From: Liolophura sinensis
Taxonomy: Eukaryota; Mollusca; Polyplacophora; Chitonida; Chitonidae
Direction of reading: 5' to 3'
Assembly: GCF_032854445.1 (NCBI RefSeq)
Contig: NC_088306.1
Coordinates: forward strand, 3,036,373-3,100,372
Length of the DNA stretch: 64,000 nt
The number at the start of each line of letters is the position of its first letter. The stretch's first letter is position 1. This document shows positions 1-12,100 of the stretch, piece after piece. The notes beneath the pieces are model-generated. The model saw only the letters and a program-made list of their open reading frames with translations. It was not told the DNA's origin and searched no databases. A program made the position numbers and the translations under genes.

Positions 1-2158
1 CTGACATCAGAGAAAACACGCCACCCAGCCAGTGACAGTTTACTGACACCACACATGACTCAATCCCACTCACAACTAGTATGCTGACATCAGACAAAAC
101 ATCCCACCCAGCCAGTGACAGTTTACTGACACCACACGCGACTCAATCCCACTCACAACTAGTATACTGACATCAGACAAAACACCCCACACAGCCAGTG
201 GCAGTTTACTGACACCACACACGACCCACCCCCACTCACAACAAGTATACTGACATCAGACAAAACACCCCACCCAGCCAGTGACAGTTTACTGACACCA
301 CATGCGACCCATTCCCAATCACAACTAGTATACTGACATCAGACAAAACACCCCACCCAGCCAGTGACAGTTTACTGACACCACATACGACCCACTCCCA
401 CTCACAACTAGTATACTGACATCAGAGAAAACACGCCACCCAGCCAGTGACAGTTTACTGACACCACACATGACTCAATCCCACTCACAACTAGTATGCT
501 GACATCAGACAAAACACCCCACCCAGCCAGTGACAGTTTACTGACACCACACGCGACTCAATCCCACTCACAACTAGTATACTGACATCAGACAAAACAC
601 CCCACACAGCCAGTGACAGTTTACTGACACCACACACGACCCACTCTCACTCACAACTAGTGTATTGACATCAGACTAAACACCCCACACAGCCAGTGAC
701 AGTTTACTGACACCACATACGACCCACTCTCACTCACAACTAGTATACTGACATCAGACAAAACACCTCACCCAGCCAGTGACAGTTTACTGACACCACA
801 CATGACCCACTCCCACTCACAACTAGTGTACTGACATCAGACAAAACACCCCACCCAGCCAGTGACAGTTTACTGACACCACATACGACCCACTCCCACT
901 CACAACTAGTATACTGACATCAGAGAAAACACGCCACCCAGCCAGTGACAGTTTACTGACACCACACATGACTCAATCCCACTCACAACTAGTATGCTGA
1001 CATCAGACAAAACATCCCACCCAGCCAGTGACAGTTTACTGACACCACACGCGACTCAATCCCACTCACAACTAGTATACTGACATCAGACAAAACACCC
1101 CACACAGCCAGTGGCAGTTTACTGACACCACACACGACCCACCCCCACTCACAACAAGTATACTGACATCAGACAAAACACCCCACCCAGCCAGTGACAG
1201 TTTACTGACACCACATGCGACCCATTCCCAATCACAACTAGTATACTGACATCAGACAAAACACCCCACCCAGCCAGTGACAGTTTACTGACACCACATA
1301 CGACCCACTCCCACTCACAACTAGTATACTGACATCAGAGAAAACACGCCACCCAGCCAGTGACAGTTTACTGACACCACACATGACTCAATCCCACTCA
1401 CAACTAGTATGCTGACATCAGACAAAACACCCCACCCAGCCAGTGACAGTTTACTGACACCACACGCGACTCAATCCCACTCACAACTAGTATACTGACA
1501 TCAGACAAAACACCCCACACAGCCAGTGACAGTTTACTGACACCACACACGACCCACTCTCACTCACAACTAGTGTATTGACATCAGACTAAACACCCCA
1601 CACAGCCAGTGACAGTTTACTGACACCACATACGACCCACTCTCACTCACAACTAGTATACTGACATCAGACAAAACACCTCACCCAGCCAGTGACAGTT
1701 TACTGACACCACACATGACCCACTCCCACTCACAACTAGTGTACTGACATCAGACAAAACACCCCACCCAGCCAGTGACAGTTTACTGACACCACAAACG
1801 ACCCACTCCCACTTACAACTAGTATACTGACATCAGACAAAACACCCCACCCAGCCAGTGACAGTTTACTAACACCACACACGACCCACTCTCACTCACA
1901 ACTAGTATACTGACATCAGACAAAACACCCCACCCAGCCAGTGACAGTTTACTGACACCACATACGACCCACTCTCACTCACAACTAGTATACTGACACC
2001 AGACAAAACACCCCATCCAGCCAGTGACAGTTTACTGACACTACATACGACCCACTCCCACTCACAACTAGTATACTGACATCAGACAAAACACCCCACC
2101 CAGCCAGTGACAGTTTACTGACACCACACACGACCCACTCCCACTCACAACTAGTATA
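1..2158. repeat. 83-bp satellite array with 11-mer higher-order repeat
   Basis: About 26 tandem monomers of 83 bp, each opening with ctgacatcagacaaaac and carrying an internal tgacagtttactgacacc. A variant monomer opening ctgacatcagagaaaacacg recurs at 1, 416, 914 and 1329. That spacing means a block of 11 monomers (913 bp) at 1-913 is repeated almost unchanged at 914-1826. The array starts before the window. It lies beyond the last visible PARP exon, so it is probably inside that gene's final intron. Confidence 0.95.
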
Positions 2159-2360
2159 CTGATATCAGACAAGACAGCACACTGACATCAGACAAAACAG
2201 CACACTGACATCAGACAAAACAGCACACTGACATCAGGCAAAACAACACACTGACATCAGACAAAACAGCACACTGACATCAGACAAAACAGCATACTGA
2301 CATCAGACAAAACAGCATACTGACATCAGACAAAACAGCATACTGACATCAGACATGATG
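2159..2360. repeat. 23-bp tandem repeat derived from the 83-bp satellite
   Basis: Roughly eight copies of a 23-bp unit, actgacatcagacaaaacag plus cac or cat. The unit equals the first part of the adjacent 83-bp monomer, so this looks like the array edge, where a shortened monomer amplified separately. Degenerate pieces continue to about 2440. Confidence 0.9.
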
Positions 2361-2482
2361 CTGCACTCAGAACAAAATGTCCTGACATCACACATGACAC
2401 CCTTTTAGTCACCGTATGCTCACGCCAGACAAGACATTCAATCCTGCAATACACATAGTTTACCCATGACATTCACCAATAC

Positions 2483-3199
2483 CTGTTATGCCTGCGTACT
2501 GGTCTGCCTTGGTAGAGCTTTCCGCACAGTAGATACCCCTTCCGAGCATTCCTCCTTCACTGGCCAGACGAAAGTCGATCCCATTACGGCAGATTCCCTT
2601 CACTCCTTTTTCTGGAGTGCCATGAAACAGGTACACTTCATTCACGTCCTTTTCAAAGCTACGAGTGAAATCCCTGGTCAAATATTTGTTGGTTAGGATA
2701 TCAGGTTGAGTCTTGATCTTTCCTAATGGAAGGATGTCTTTCTTCATCACTTTCATAAAAAGCAGCTGTCGGCAACTGAAGTACTTTTGGAAAAGTTGCT
2801 CATTCTGGATCAGCTCAATTTTCGTGATTTTCATGCTCATGCCAGGTGCGATGTTATGTGAGTCTCTGCCATGGCCTACATAGCGAGCCTGCCATGTTGA
2901 TGTGATCATGTTTCGAATCGTGGTCTCCACAGATGGTGAGGGTTTCGCTAAAACATTATCAGTTACGACTGCCTTTATGGCACCCCATCGTGACAAGGTG
3001 GCATCATCCCAGTAATCTGGGAGGTCACAGGAACGCCTCTTCTGGTATTCACACCAATCTTCAAATGTTCCGTTTTTCTTGACATGCTGGCCTGTGTCAA
3101 AATTGTTGTTCTTTTCTGTCAGGATTTCTGTCATTTTGCGAGATGCCTTGGACACGTCTCTTAGGGGGCCTTGTACCTCCAGAGAGAGAGCCTTGTTTT
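2483..3199 (-). CDS. PARP14-like exon 19: KH end and PARP catalytic domain
   Basis: The acceptor is gacttttag at 3201-3200, and the incoming phase 1 joins exon 18 smoothly across a KH-like strand (VEVQI then ENKALSLEV). The catalytic part contains the first H of the H-Y-E triad in YLFHGT and the Y in GRGIYCAESSTKADQY. An insertion with TWQARYVGHGRDSHN sits upstream of the KIELIQN strand. The exon ends at a donor cag|GTATTG (phase 1). The third catalytic residue and the last strands must lie in an exon left of position 1, beyond the satellite. No WWE motif is present between the KH region and the catalytic domain. Confidence 0.9.
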
Positions 3200-6100
3200 C
3201 TAAAAGTCAAAGAACAAAACATATTTATACCTACACTGGCCAGTTAGGATGACAATATTAGGTAATGGAGAAAGTAGGAGTAACAGTAAACCCTTAAACC
3301 CATCCATCTCAGAAGGTATGAGGGAAATGTTTTCTCTATCCATAAACCCATCCATCTCAGAAAGTATGAGGGAAACGTTTTCTCTATCCATAAACCCATC
3401 CATCTCAGAAAGTATGAGGGAAACGTTTCCTCTATCCATAAACCCATCCGTCTCAGAAAGTATGAGGGAAAAGTTTTCTCTATCCATAAACCCATCCATC
3501 TAAGAAAGTATGAGGGAAACGTTTCCTCTATCCATAAACCCATCCATCTCAGAAGGTATGAGGGAAACGTTTTCTCTATCAATAAACCCATCCATCTCAG
3601 AAAGTATGAGAGAAACGTTTCCTCTATCCATAAATCCATCCATCTCAGAAGGTATGAGGGAAAAGTTTTCTTTATCCATAAACCCATCCATCTCAGAAGG
3701 TATGAGGGAAACGTTTCCTCTATCAATAAACCCATCCATCTCAGAAAGTACGAGGGAAATGTTTTCTCTATCCATAAACCCATCCGTCTCAGAAAATATG
3801 AGGGAAAAGTTTTCTCTATCCATAAACCCATCCATCTCAGAAGGTATGAGGGAAATGTTTCCTCTATCCATAAACCCATCCATCTAAGAAAGTATGAGGG
3901 AAACGTTTTCTCTATCCATAAACTTATCCATCTCAGAAGGTAAAAGGGAAACGTTTTCTCTATCCATAAAACCATCTGGCTCAGAAAGGATGAAGGAAAC
4001 GTTTCCTGTATCAATAAACCCATCCATCTCAGGAGGTATGAGGGAAACGTTTTCTCTATCCATAAACCGATCTGGCTCAGAAAGGATGAGGGAAACGTTT
4101 CCTCTCTCAATAAACCCATCCATCTCAGAAGGTATGAGGGAAACGTTTTCTCTATCCACAAACCCATCCATCTCAGAAAGTATGAGGGAAACGTTTCCTC
4201 TATCCATAAACCCATTCATCTCAGAAAGTATGAGGGAAACGTTTCCTCTATCCATAAACCCATGCATCTAAGAAAGTATGAGGGAAACATTTCCTCTATC
4301 CATAAACCCATCCATCTCAGAAACAATGATGGAAACGTTTTCTCTATCCATAAACCCATCCATGTCAGAAAGTATGAGGGAAACGTTTTCTTTATCCATA
4401 AACCCATCCATCTAAGAAAGTATGAGGGAAAAGTTTTCTATATCCATAAACCCATCCGTCTCAGAAAGTATGAGGGAAACGTTTCCTCTATCCACAAACC
4501 CATCCATCTCAGAAAGTATGAGGGAAAAGTTTTCTCTATCCATAAACCCATCCATCTCAGAAAGTATGAGGGAAACGTTTCCTCTATCCATAAACCCATC
4601 CATCTCAGAAGGTATGAGGGAAACGTTTTCTCTATCCATAAACCCATCCATCTAAGAAAGTATGAGGGAAACGTTTTCTTTATCCATAAACCCATTCATC
4701 TCAGAAAGTATGCGGGAAAAAGTTTTCTTCATCCATAAACCCATACATTTGAGAAAGTATGAGGGAAAAGTTTTCTCTATCCATAAACCTATCCATCTCA
4801 GAAGGTAAAAGGGAAACGTTTTCTCTATCCATAAAACCATCTGGCTCAGAAAGGATGAAGGGAACGTTTCCTCTATCAATAAACCCATCCATCTCAGAAA
4901 GTATGAGGGAAAAGTACAAAATTAAACACTCCTCAAATAAATAAATTCACTAAATACAGAAATATAGCAGTTTGGTTAACATCAATATACATAAAATTCA
5001 AACCAATTTTATAATTCAAACTGTGGCATTTGTTCTTCACCTCCAATATCACCTCCACAGAGAAATGACCTTCACATGATTACAGTCCTTTCCAGGATAA
5101 CCACATGTAATAATGTGGGTAACTTGAATGTATACTCAACAAAAATATAAAGACACAAAGCAAATTTTTATGTCGTTTTCTCTCAGTATTAAATAACGTG
5201 TTAACTAAACAATTATGGTAAGTATTCATGATAAGTTGTGGCTTCAATTTCCACCATATTTTCACATTTAAGGGCAACAATCCTGGAGTTATGGCAGTGT
5301 GAAAGCAGAGTCGTCGGTAATCCCAGTTCAAAGCACTCAGTACCGAGTGTGTCTATCATTAGCATCAGGATGAGCAGTACATACCAACACGGCGGCACAC
5401 ACAGAGTCTGCCATCAGCACAATACAGCCGGAATACAGACTCATTGCTGAAGAGCACTATCCTTCACCATGCTAAGCTAGCACGGAGGCCTGCCTCCCAC
5501 AGACTGTTTCCGACTGGCAGGGCTAATTTAAATCTGCCTGCAGTCCAACAGATTTATAAGCAGAAATGTGTTACCAATCAGAGCCGATCGATCTCAGAGA
5601 TGCTGGAGCCGCATGTAACCATCCTTTTGTGAGCGTGGTCACACACGGTCCTCCGCCACGTGGACGGTTAACAGTGCTCCCAGTCTCTTGAAACATATTC
5701 TTAAGCGACTGATGGTGGAATAACTCACGCTGCAGTGTGCCAAGACTGTTGTTACCGACATTCCTGCATTATGCATGTCAATGGCATGCTCTCTCCTGAT
5801 TTCAGATGTTTGTGGCCTTTTGACAAGTCTTTTTTTGGGAGCCCTTTTATTGTCCAGACTGAAAGGAGCGTCCCGGTACTGGTCAGGCTGACTGGTCAGC
5901 ACATTGTCATCCTTCATGTCACTCAACATGAATAACTCAACCTGTGAGTAAACTCACTGGGAGTGGTCATTTGCCATTGGGCCACTTGACCTGAAGAAAA
6001 TATATATATATCAGTACAGGGATAAATAATTTTTGGGTCCATGTTTCATGAAAGGTCACTTTCACATGGCATTCAGAGAGTCAGAGAAGGGGTCCTTAGG

Positions 6101-9100
6101 GTGCATGTTTGAGTAATGTGCCTCCTTGCTGAAGGGCAGATTTCCACCGCTCTTTGATCTAGTGCTGCTTCACTGAGACAAATTACCGAAGGCAAGTAAG
6201 CCGCTCCACCCGAGCCACTATACTGATACAGGCCAACCAGTTGCTGCACTATCCCCTTAATGCTGAACGCTAAGCGAAGAAGCTACAACTTCCTCTTTTA
6301 AAGTCTTAGGTGTGAGTCAACCCAGGATTGACCCTGGATCTACCGTTCCCTAAGCGGACGCTCTACCAACCGTGCTGTCGGGGCCGGTTATTTTTGTTGA
6401 GTGTGCATGTAACTCTAACCACTTACCAATCTGTACTTCCACATTAAACTTTTTGGCCACTCCTTCCAAATGTTTTCTTTCCATGTTCAGTATACTAAGT
6501 AGCTTTTCTTCTGTCACTTATGTACTTTTTCACATCGATGGTGTCGCAAAAAACCTGTTGCCTATGTCAGTCTCCAAATGCTCTTTTGTATCCTTGACAC
6601 TTTCGGACAAGGTCACGACGACGAAATGCGATTGTTTACTTTGATGGTTTAGTGCAGCTGATTTAGGACCAGATGCCGATGCGGTAGCACCAACGATTTC
6701 TTCCTCTTCATCCTCATCATCTTCTTCCACATCTTCACCATCCTCTTCATCATCACTGACCACAATCATGTTGTCTTCATAATCATTGACCTCCCCTTCA
6801 TCGCTTTCTTCTTCGCTATCATCTACAAGCAGATAATGAACCCTTACAGCATTTCAATCTTTCAAAAAGAAAGTGGCCAACTGCTAAGAGCTATTTTTTC
6901 TTCACTATAATCTATAAGCAGAAAATGACCTTTACGACATGTCAATTTTTCAAACACTAAAAAAAAAAAAAAAAAAAAAAAATCTTCAGAGAGTTTGCCT
7001 GTAGGAGACACATGAATGCAAAAACCTCAATTCAATACATAAAGTACTGAAGTTGTGAATTTTGTAATGAATACCCAAATCCAAATAGGGCATCATCATG
7101 GAACAGTCCTATTGTGTCACTTTATATGTTTGCGATATCTAATCTCATTACATTCAGTTCTTCTGAAGATACCATTCCCCACATTTACTGTAACAGATTC
7201 TGATACACAATACACCAAGTCATGACTTCTGTGATTTATGGTAAGTACTTAAACAGGACATCAACCTTAGAACATCCCCCTCGTGTAACTGTGCTTTATA
7301 TTTGCAAAACCTGAGCTCAACACATGCAGCACTCTTTGAGATACACACCACCCCTAACATGTTACTGTAATATTTACACAATACACTAAGTCATGAATTT
7401 TTTAATTTTCGGTAATTAATAAGCGGTGATCAGCGATTAAACATAGGCCTCATGTTCATTTGCTCATGTGAGCAATACCTGGGCTCAATATATGCAATAC
7501 TTTTGTGAGATACCACCCCTAACATCTACTTTAAGGAGTCCACATTTTTACTGTGCATGTCAGAAGACTAGTGGTTTGGTTCCTTTACCTGACACATCTT
7601 GTTCATCTGCCTTAAATGTTTCTGCAAACACTGCAAATACATCAGCTTCATAAATCACAATTTTTATAGTCTGAAAAAGAAAAAATACACACAAATTAAG
7701 TCCTTCAATAAATTCCAACTGAACTTCCAAAGTTCAAGTATCTCAAGTGTCCTGGATTACGGTAATTTGTTTCATAATTGGTAAAATACTGTAAGCAGGG
7801 TTGATAAGTAGAGAGGAATGCAACAATTCACTTTTTTGGTTTGGATCTACATACAAGTACTTCATCTTAATTTCATAATTTGCAATTTTGTTTTATTACC
7901 TCGAGTTTGAGTCCATTTTGTGGGGAGTTGTTAGTCTGGCATTTTGGCTGATTCGCATCACCTAGAGTGCTAACTTTCAAATCTGGGCTACCATGGCGAT
8001 GTTAATACTGGTTGCCATGCAAGATATGCCCACAACATTATGTTTGCCCCTGGGTAGGCCAAGGATGACAAACTTAATTATGCCCCATTACACATCTAAC
8101 AAAATTCTGACTACAGCACCAAACATGCCTTCAAAGCTGAAGAGTTCTGAGTGAAGTTTTGGATTTCTTTCATCATTGCATGAGCCACCTGGTCCCTTGG
8201 ATATGATAATCTGCCACACCCTAGTGACGGAAATGCCACTGACTTTACGTCGTGCCTCACAGCTTTCTCCAGGCAGCCTTTTATTACCTTCTCAATGGCC
8301 TACAACAAAATGGTGAATGGTGAAATGGACAACAGGGAAGGCTGACTGGCTTGCTATGATCTGAACAATGTGCTACATGGATTCTACTCTTGGGTGTTGC
8401 ACACCATAAACCTTGCTAGGCCTAAATGTATATGTGGACCAAAAAAATTTAAACTAATCCAAAATTGACGACATCTACATCTGGTTGTTATATAAAATAC
8501 CGAAACTTGACACATCATCATTGCTTACAAATTCTTTTCAGACTTTCTCCGGCAACAGTTATACCTGTCAATGGTTTCATTATTCAGACGATTTATTTCC
8601 GTTTTATTTCCCCAAAAGCCCCAACCCCACCCCCTCCCACCAAACCCCAATCACCCCAGTTTACGTATGATTATATTTGTTTTTTTTCTACGTCGTACTT
8701 AACAGGTTTTCAGTGATATGATGATAAGGAGTTATTAGGTGTGTGTACATATATATAGGTGTGTCTTCCTGTGGCAGGTCATCAAGTACATGCACAAGTC
8801 CAACCACTTTAAACTAACCATCAGGTGAAGCATCAGTTTTACAAATAGCCATATATCATCAGTTTTCACAGCTGTCAGGAAGTACAAACCTGTAGTCCAT
8901 ACTGCGGTTTGTATCTGGGAAGGACCACGTTAGCAATGTGCTTGCTGTTCCTCTGCAGACTGCCACAACTTGGAACAACAACAACGTCACCATCTTTTGC
9001 CTTGCCACTCAAGCTAACCTCCTGAAAATGTCAAAAAAAGGCTAAGGCAAGAAACAAATTTGAGAAAATAATACATTCCCCATAACTATGCAAAACTATT

Positions 9101-12100
9101 TAATGCACAATTTAGGCAAATAAAAATGTTCTTTTGATTATATAAAATAAAATAGCAAATCCCAGTTGATCTCATTCATACAATTATAGAAGATATTGCA
9201 AGGAAAATAAAGCCTCATGAAAATCAAATAATTCATTAAAGTTGGAAATCCGTGGATGGTTGTGGGTTTCCCCTGGGCTCTGCCCGGTTTCCACCCACCA
9301 CAATGCTGGCTGCCGTCGTATATGTGAAATATTCTTGAGTATGGCGTAAAACACCGATCAAATAAATAAAAAAAATAAATAAATTAAAGTTGAAAAACTG
9401 ATGGGTGATACCAGACTGACTCTCAAAACTTGCTCTCAGGTGCAACAAAATACAATAAAAACAGCACACAGTCTAAACTGGACAAACTTATTGCATGGAA
9501 GTTCTTGTAAAAAGTGTACTTATCTAAACATCAAACATGTCTTACATCTTGTAGTTCCTCAGAAAGCTCTTGTGAACACTGTACTTATCTAAACATCAAA
9601 CATGTCTTACATCTTGTAGTTCCACAGAAAGCTCTTGTGAACACTGTACTTATCTAAACATCAAACATGTCTTACATCTTGTAGTTCCTCAGAAAGCTCT
9701 TGTGAACACTGTACATATCTAAACATCAAACATGTCTTACATCTTGTAGTTCCACAGAAAGCTCTTGTGAACACTGTACTCATCTAAACATCAAACATGT
9801 CTTACATCTTGTAGTTCCTCAGAGAGCTCTTGTGAACACTGTACTTATCTAAACATCAAACATGTCTTACATCTTGTAGTTCCACAGAAAGCTCTTGTGA
9901 ACACTGTACATATCTAAACATCAAACATGTCTTACATCTTGCAGTTCCTCAGAGAGCTCTTGTGAACACTGTACTTATCTAAACATCAAACATGTCTTAC
10001 ATCTTGTAGTTCCACAGAAAGCTCTTGTGAACACTGTACATATCTAAACATCAAACATGTCTTACATCTTGTAGTTCCTCAGAAAGCTCTTGTGAACACT
10101 GTACTTATCTAAATATCAAACATGTCTTACGTCTTGTAGTTCCTCACCGCCGGCCTTCAGAAAGCTTTGGGAGACTTTCCCGCGAGAAAGATCCAGGTCT
10201 CGGTTTGTCACATTGACCAGAACATCAGCCTATGAAAAGACAGGTACAAAACTTACCTTATGTAAATACTGGATTGGCTGAGTGATACAAGTACTTGGTG
10301 ATTGATAAAAAAAACAGACCTACTTTTTACTATTTTACATGATATGTAGTTACCAGTACTTTAAATCTGACTCTTCCTCATTATGCTGGTGGAAGACAAC
10401 TTGTCTTCAATGAACAATAAGACTGTGCCTCAATGAACAATAAGAATGTGCCTCAATGAACAATAAGACTGTGCCTCAATGAACAATAAGACTGTGCCTC
10501 AATGAACAATAAGAATGTGCCTCAATGAACAATAAGACTGTGCCTCAATGAACAATAAGACTGTGCCTCAATGAACAATAAGACTGTGCCTCAATGAACA
10601 ATGAGAGGTGGAAAATCTACACATTCCTGTCTAAGCCCGAGGTTGAACCTCATGTGTCCAAGCGATCGCAAGGCAAGCATCTCACCAACTCAGCCATAAC
10701 CAGCTAGCTGACATATTAAGTAGAAGTCTGTGATACCTGCATCATAGCTGAAGAATTAAGTACCATTGCTTCACAGATAGGAAGCATTTATAGGCTTTGA
10801 CATCAAATCAGATTTATAATTCTAAGCCATCAGTTGGAAAGATACTGGGCTCCAGACCACGCATGCAGCTAAAGAAAAATGTCCCTTTCTCTATTATGCT
10901 TCATGGAAGTTAATGTGAATAAGTCAGGTATGATAAACTGCAAAGATTTTTATACTGATGAACATCCTTCCTGGAACACACAAATAAAGTGTGTGTAAAA
11001 GGGTGTCCAAATTGTTAGGGATTCTATGAAGAGCTCTTCTATAAAACTGGATCGGATTGGAAGTACATGTTTCCTATATATTGTTTTCTCTGTGAAGACC
11101 TTGCGGAAGAACAGTTTCATTGTAAATTGACTGAGCTCTCTTTGATAAAGAAAGATATTATTATTATAAAGAATAAAAAAGTGAAGGGAATTGATCACTA
11201 AAGATTTTCACAATGGGTTTTTTTAAAAAAAGACAACAACATAAACAAAATATGTAGATCCATCAATAAAGTAACCAGCAAGAAGTCTACAAAGCATAAC
11301 TTATTATTTTTATCTTGCAGCACAACCAGGAATTCACAGTTCAAAGTAAGTTCCAGCACAATGAAACAACTAAATGCATAGCCTTGTTATCCGTTTTAAC
11401 CAATCATCAGCCAGTTATTTCTATAATCCGCTTACGTCACCTGAACCCTGTTTTGCCTTTTAACCACACGTGCATGTGGTGCGAGTGACTTCTCTAACAT
11501 GGCACATCCCATGGTCTCCTAATTAAAAGTTGATTTATACAGTAACCAAGCATTTCTGAAAAATGACAGTAGCTATTTAGGTCTTTTTCTAAACCCTCTT
11601 CTGAAATATAAAGGGTATTTCTTTTAAATATTGTGCTCACATCTTCCTTCACAATGTTGCCCTGTTTGATGATGACTGTGGTATTCTGTACAGTAATTTT
11701 CACAGGGTCAAAGGTCATGTCCCCTTGGCTTTCTCTTTCTCTCCTTGATCGTCTAGGCCTGCGATAGCCTTTATTAGAATCAAAACGCCTCTTTGGTCTG
11801 ACACTCTCCTGACTTGAGAACTCTGGTACGCTACAACAAAGTTAATGAATTGTTGTTACTAAAGTCTTAGGGTCCACTTGGTTAGTGTGCTACTACAGCA
11901 CAATGACTCAGGAGCCTCTCAACAATGCAGCTGCTGCATATTAACTGAAGTCCAGTCCATGCTGGCTGCCTCTCCAGTGGCTGCAGCAATAAATGGTGAA
12001 AGGAAACCAGGCATACAGTCTGGGGGAAACCCAACACCGTCCTCAAGTTGCTGCCAGGTCTTTCCGCGTATGACCACAGAGGAAGCCAGCACCAGATGGA

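Noticed and set aside
3244-4267. Long open frames on both strands (up to 323 codons)
   Set aside because: They follow the 48-bp repeat, which is a multiple of three with few stops. There is no start context or domain.
5639-5929. Functional transposase gene
   Set aside because: Only the helix-turn-helix part is open. Catalytic sequence is in another frame with stops.
6510-6553. A 44-base mini-intron explaining the stops in exon 18
   Set aside because: It is too short, has no pyrimidine tract, and joining its ends leads to a new stop. A pair of single-base indels fits better.
9497-10130. CRISPR-like array
   Set aside because: Units are contiguous with no unique spacers, in an animal genome. 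It is a minisatellite.
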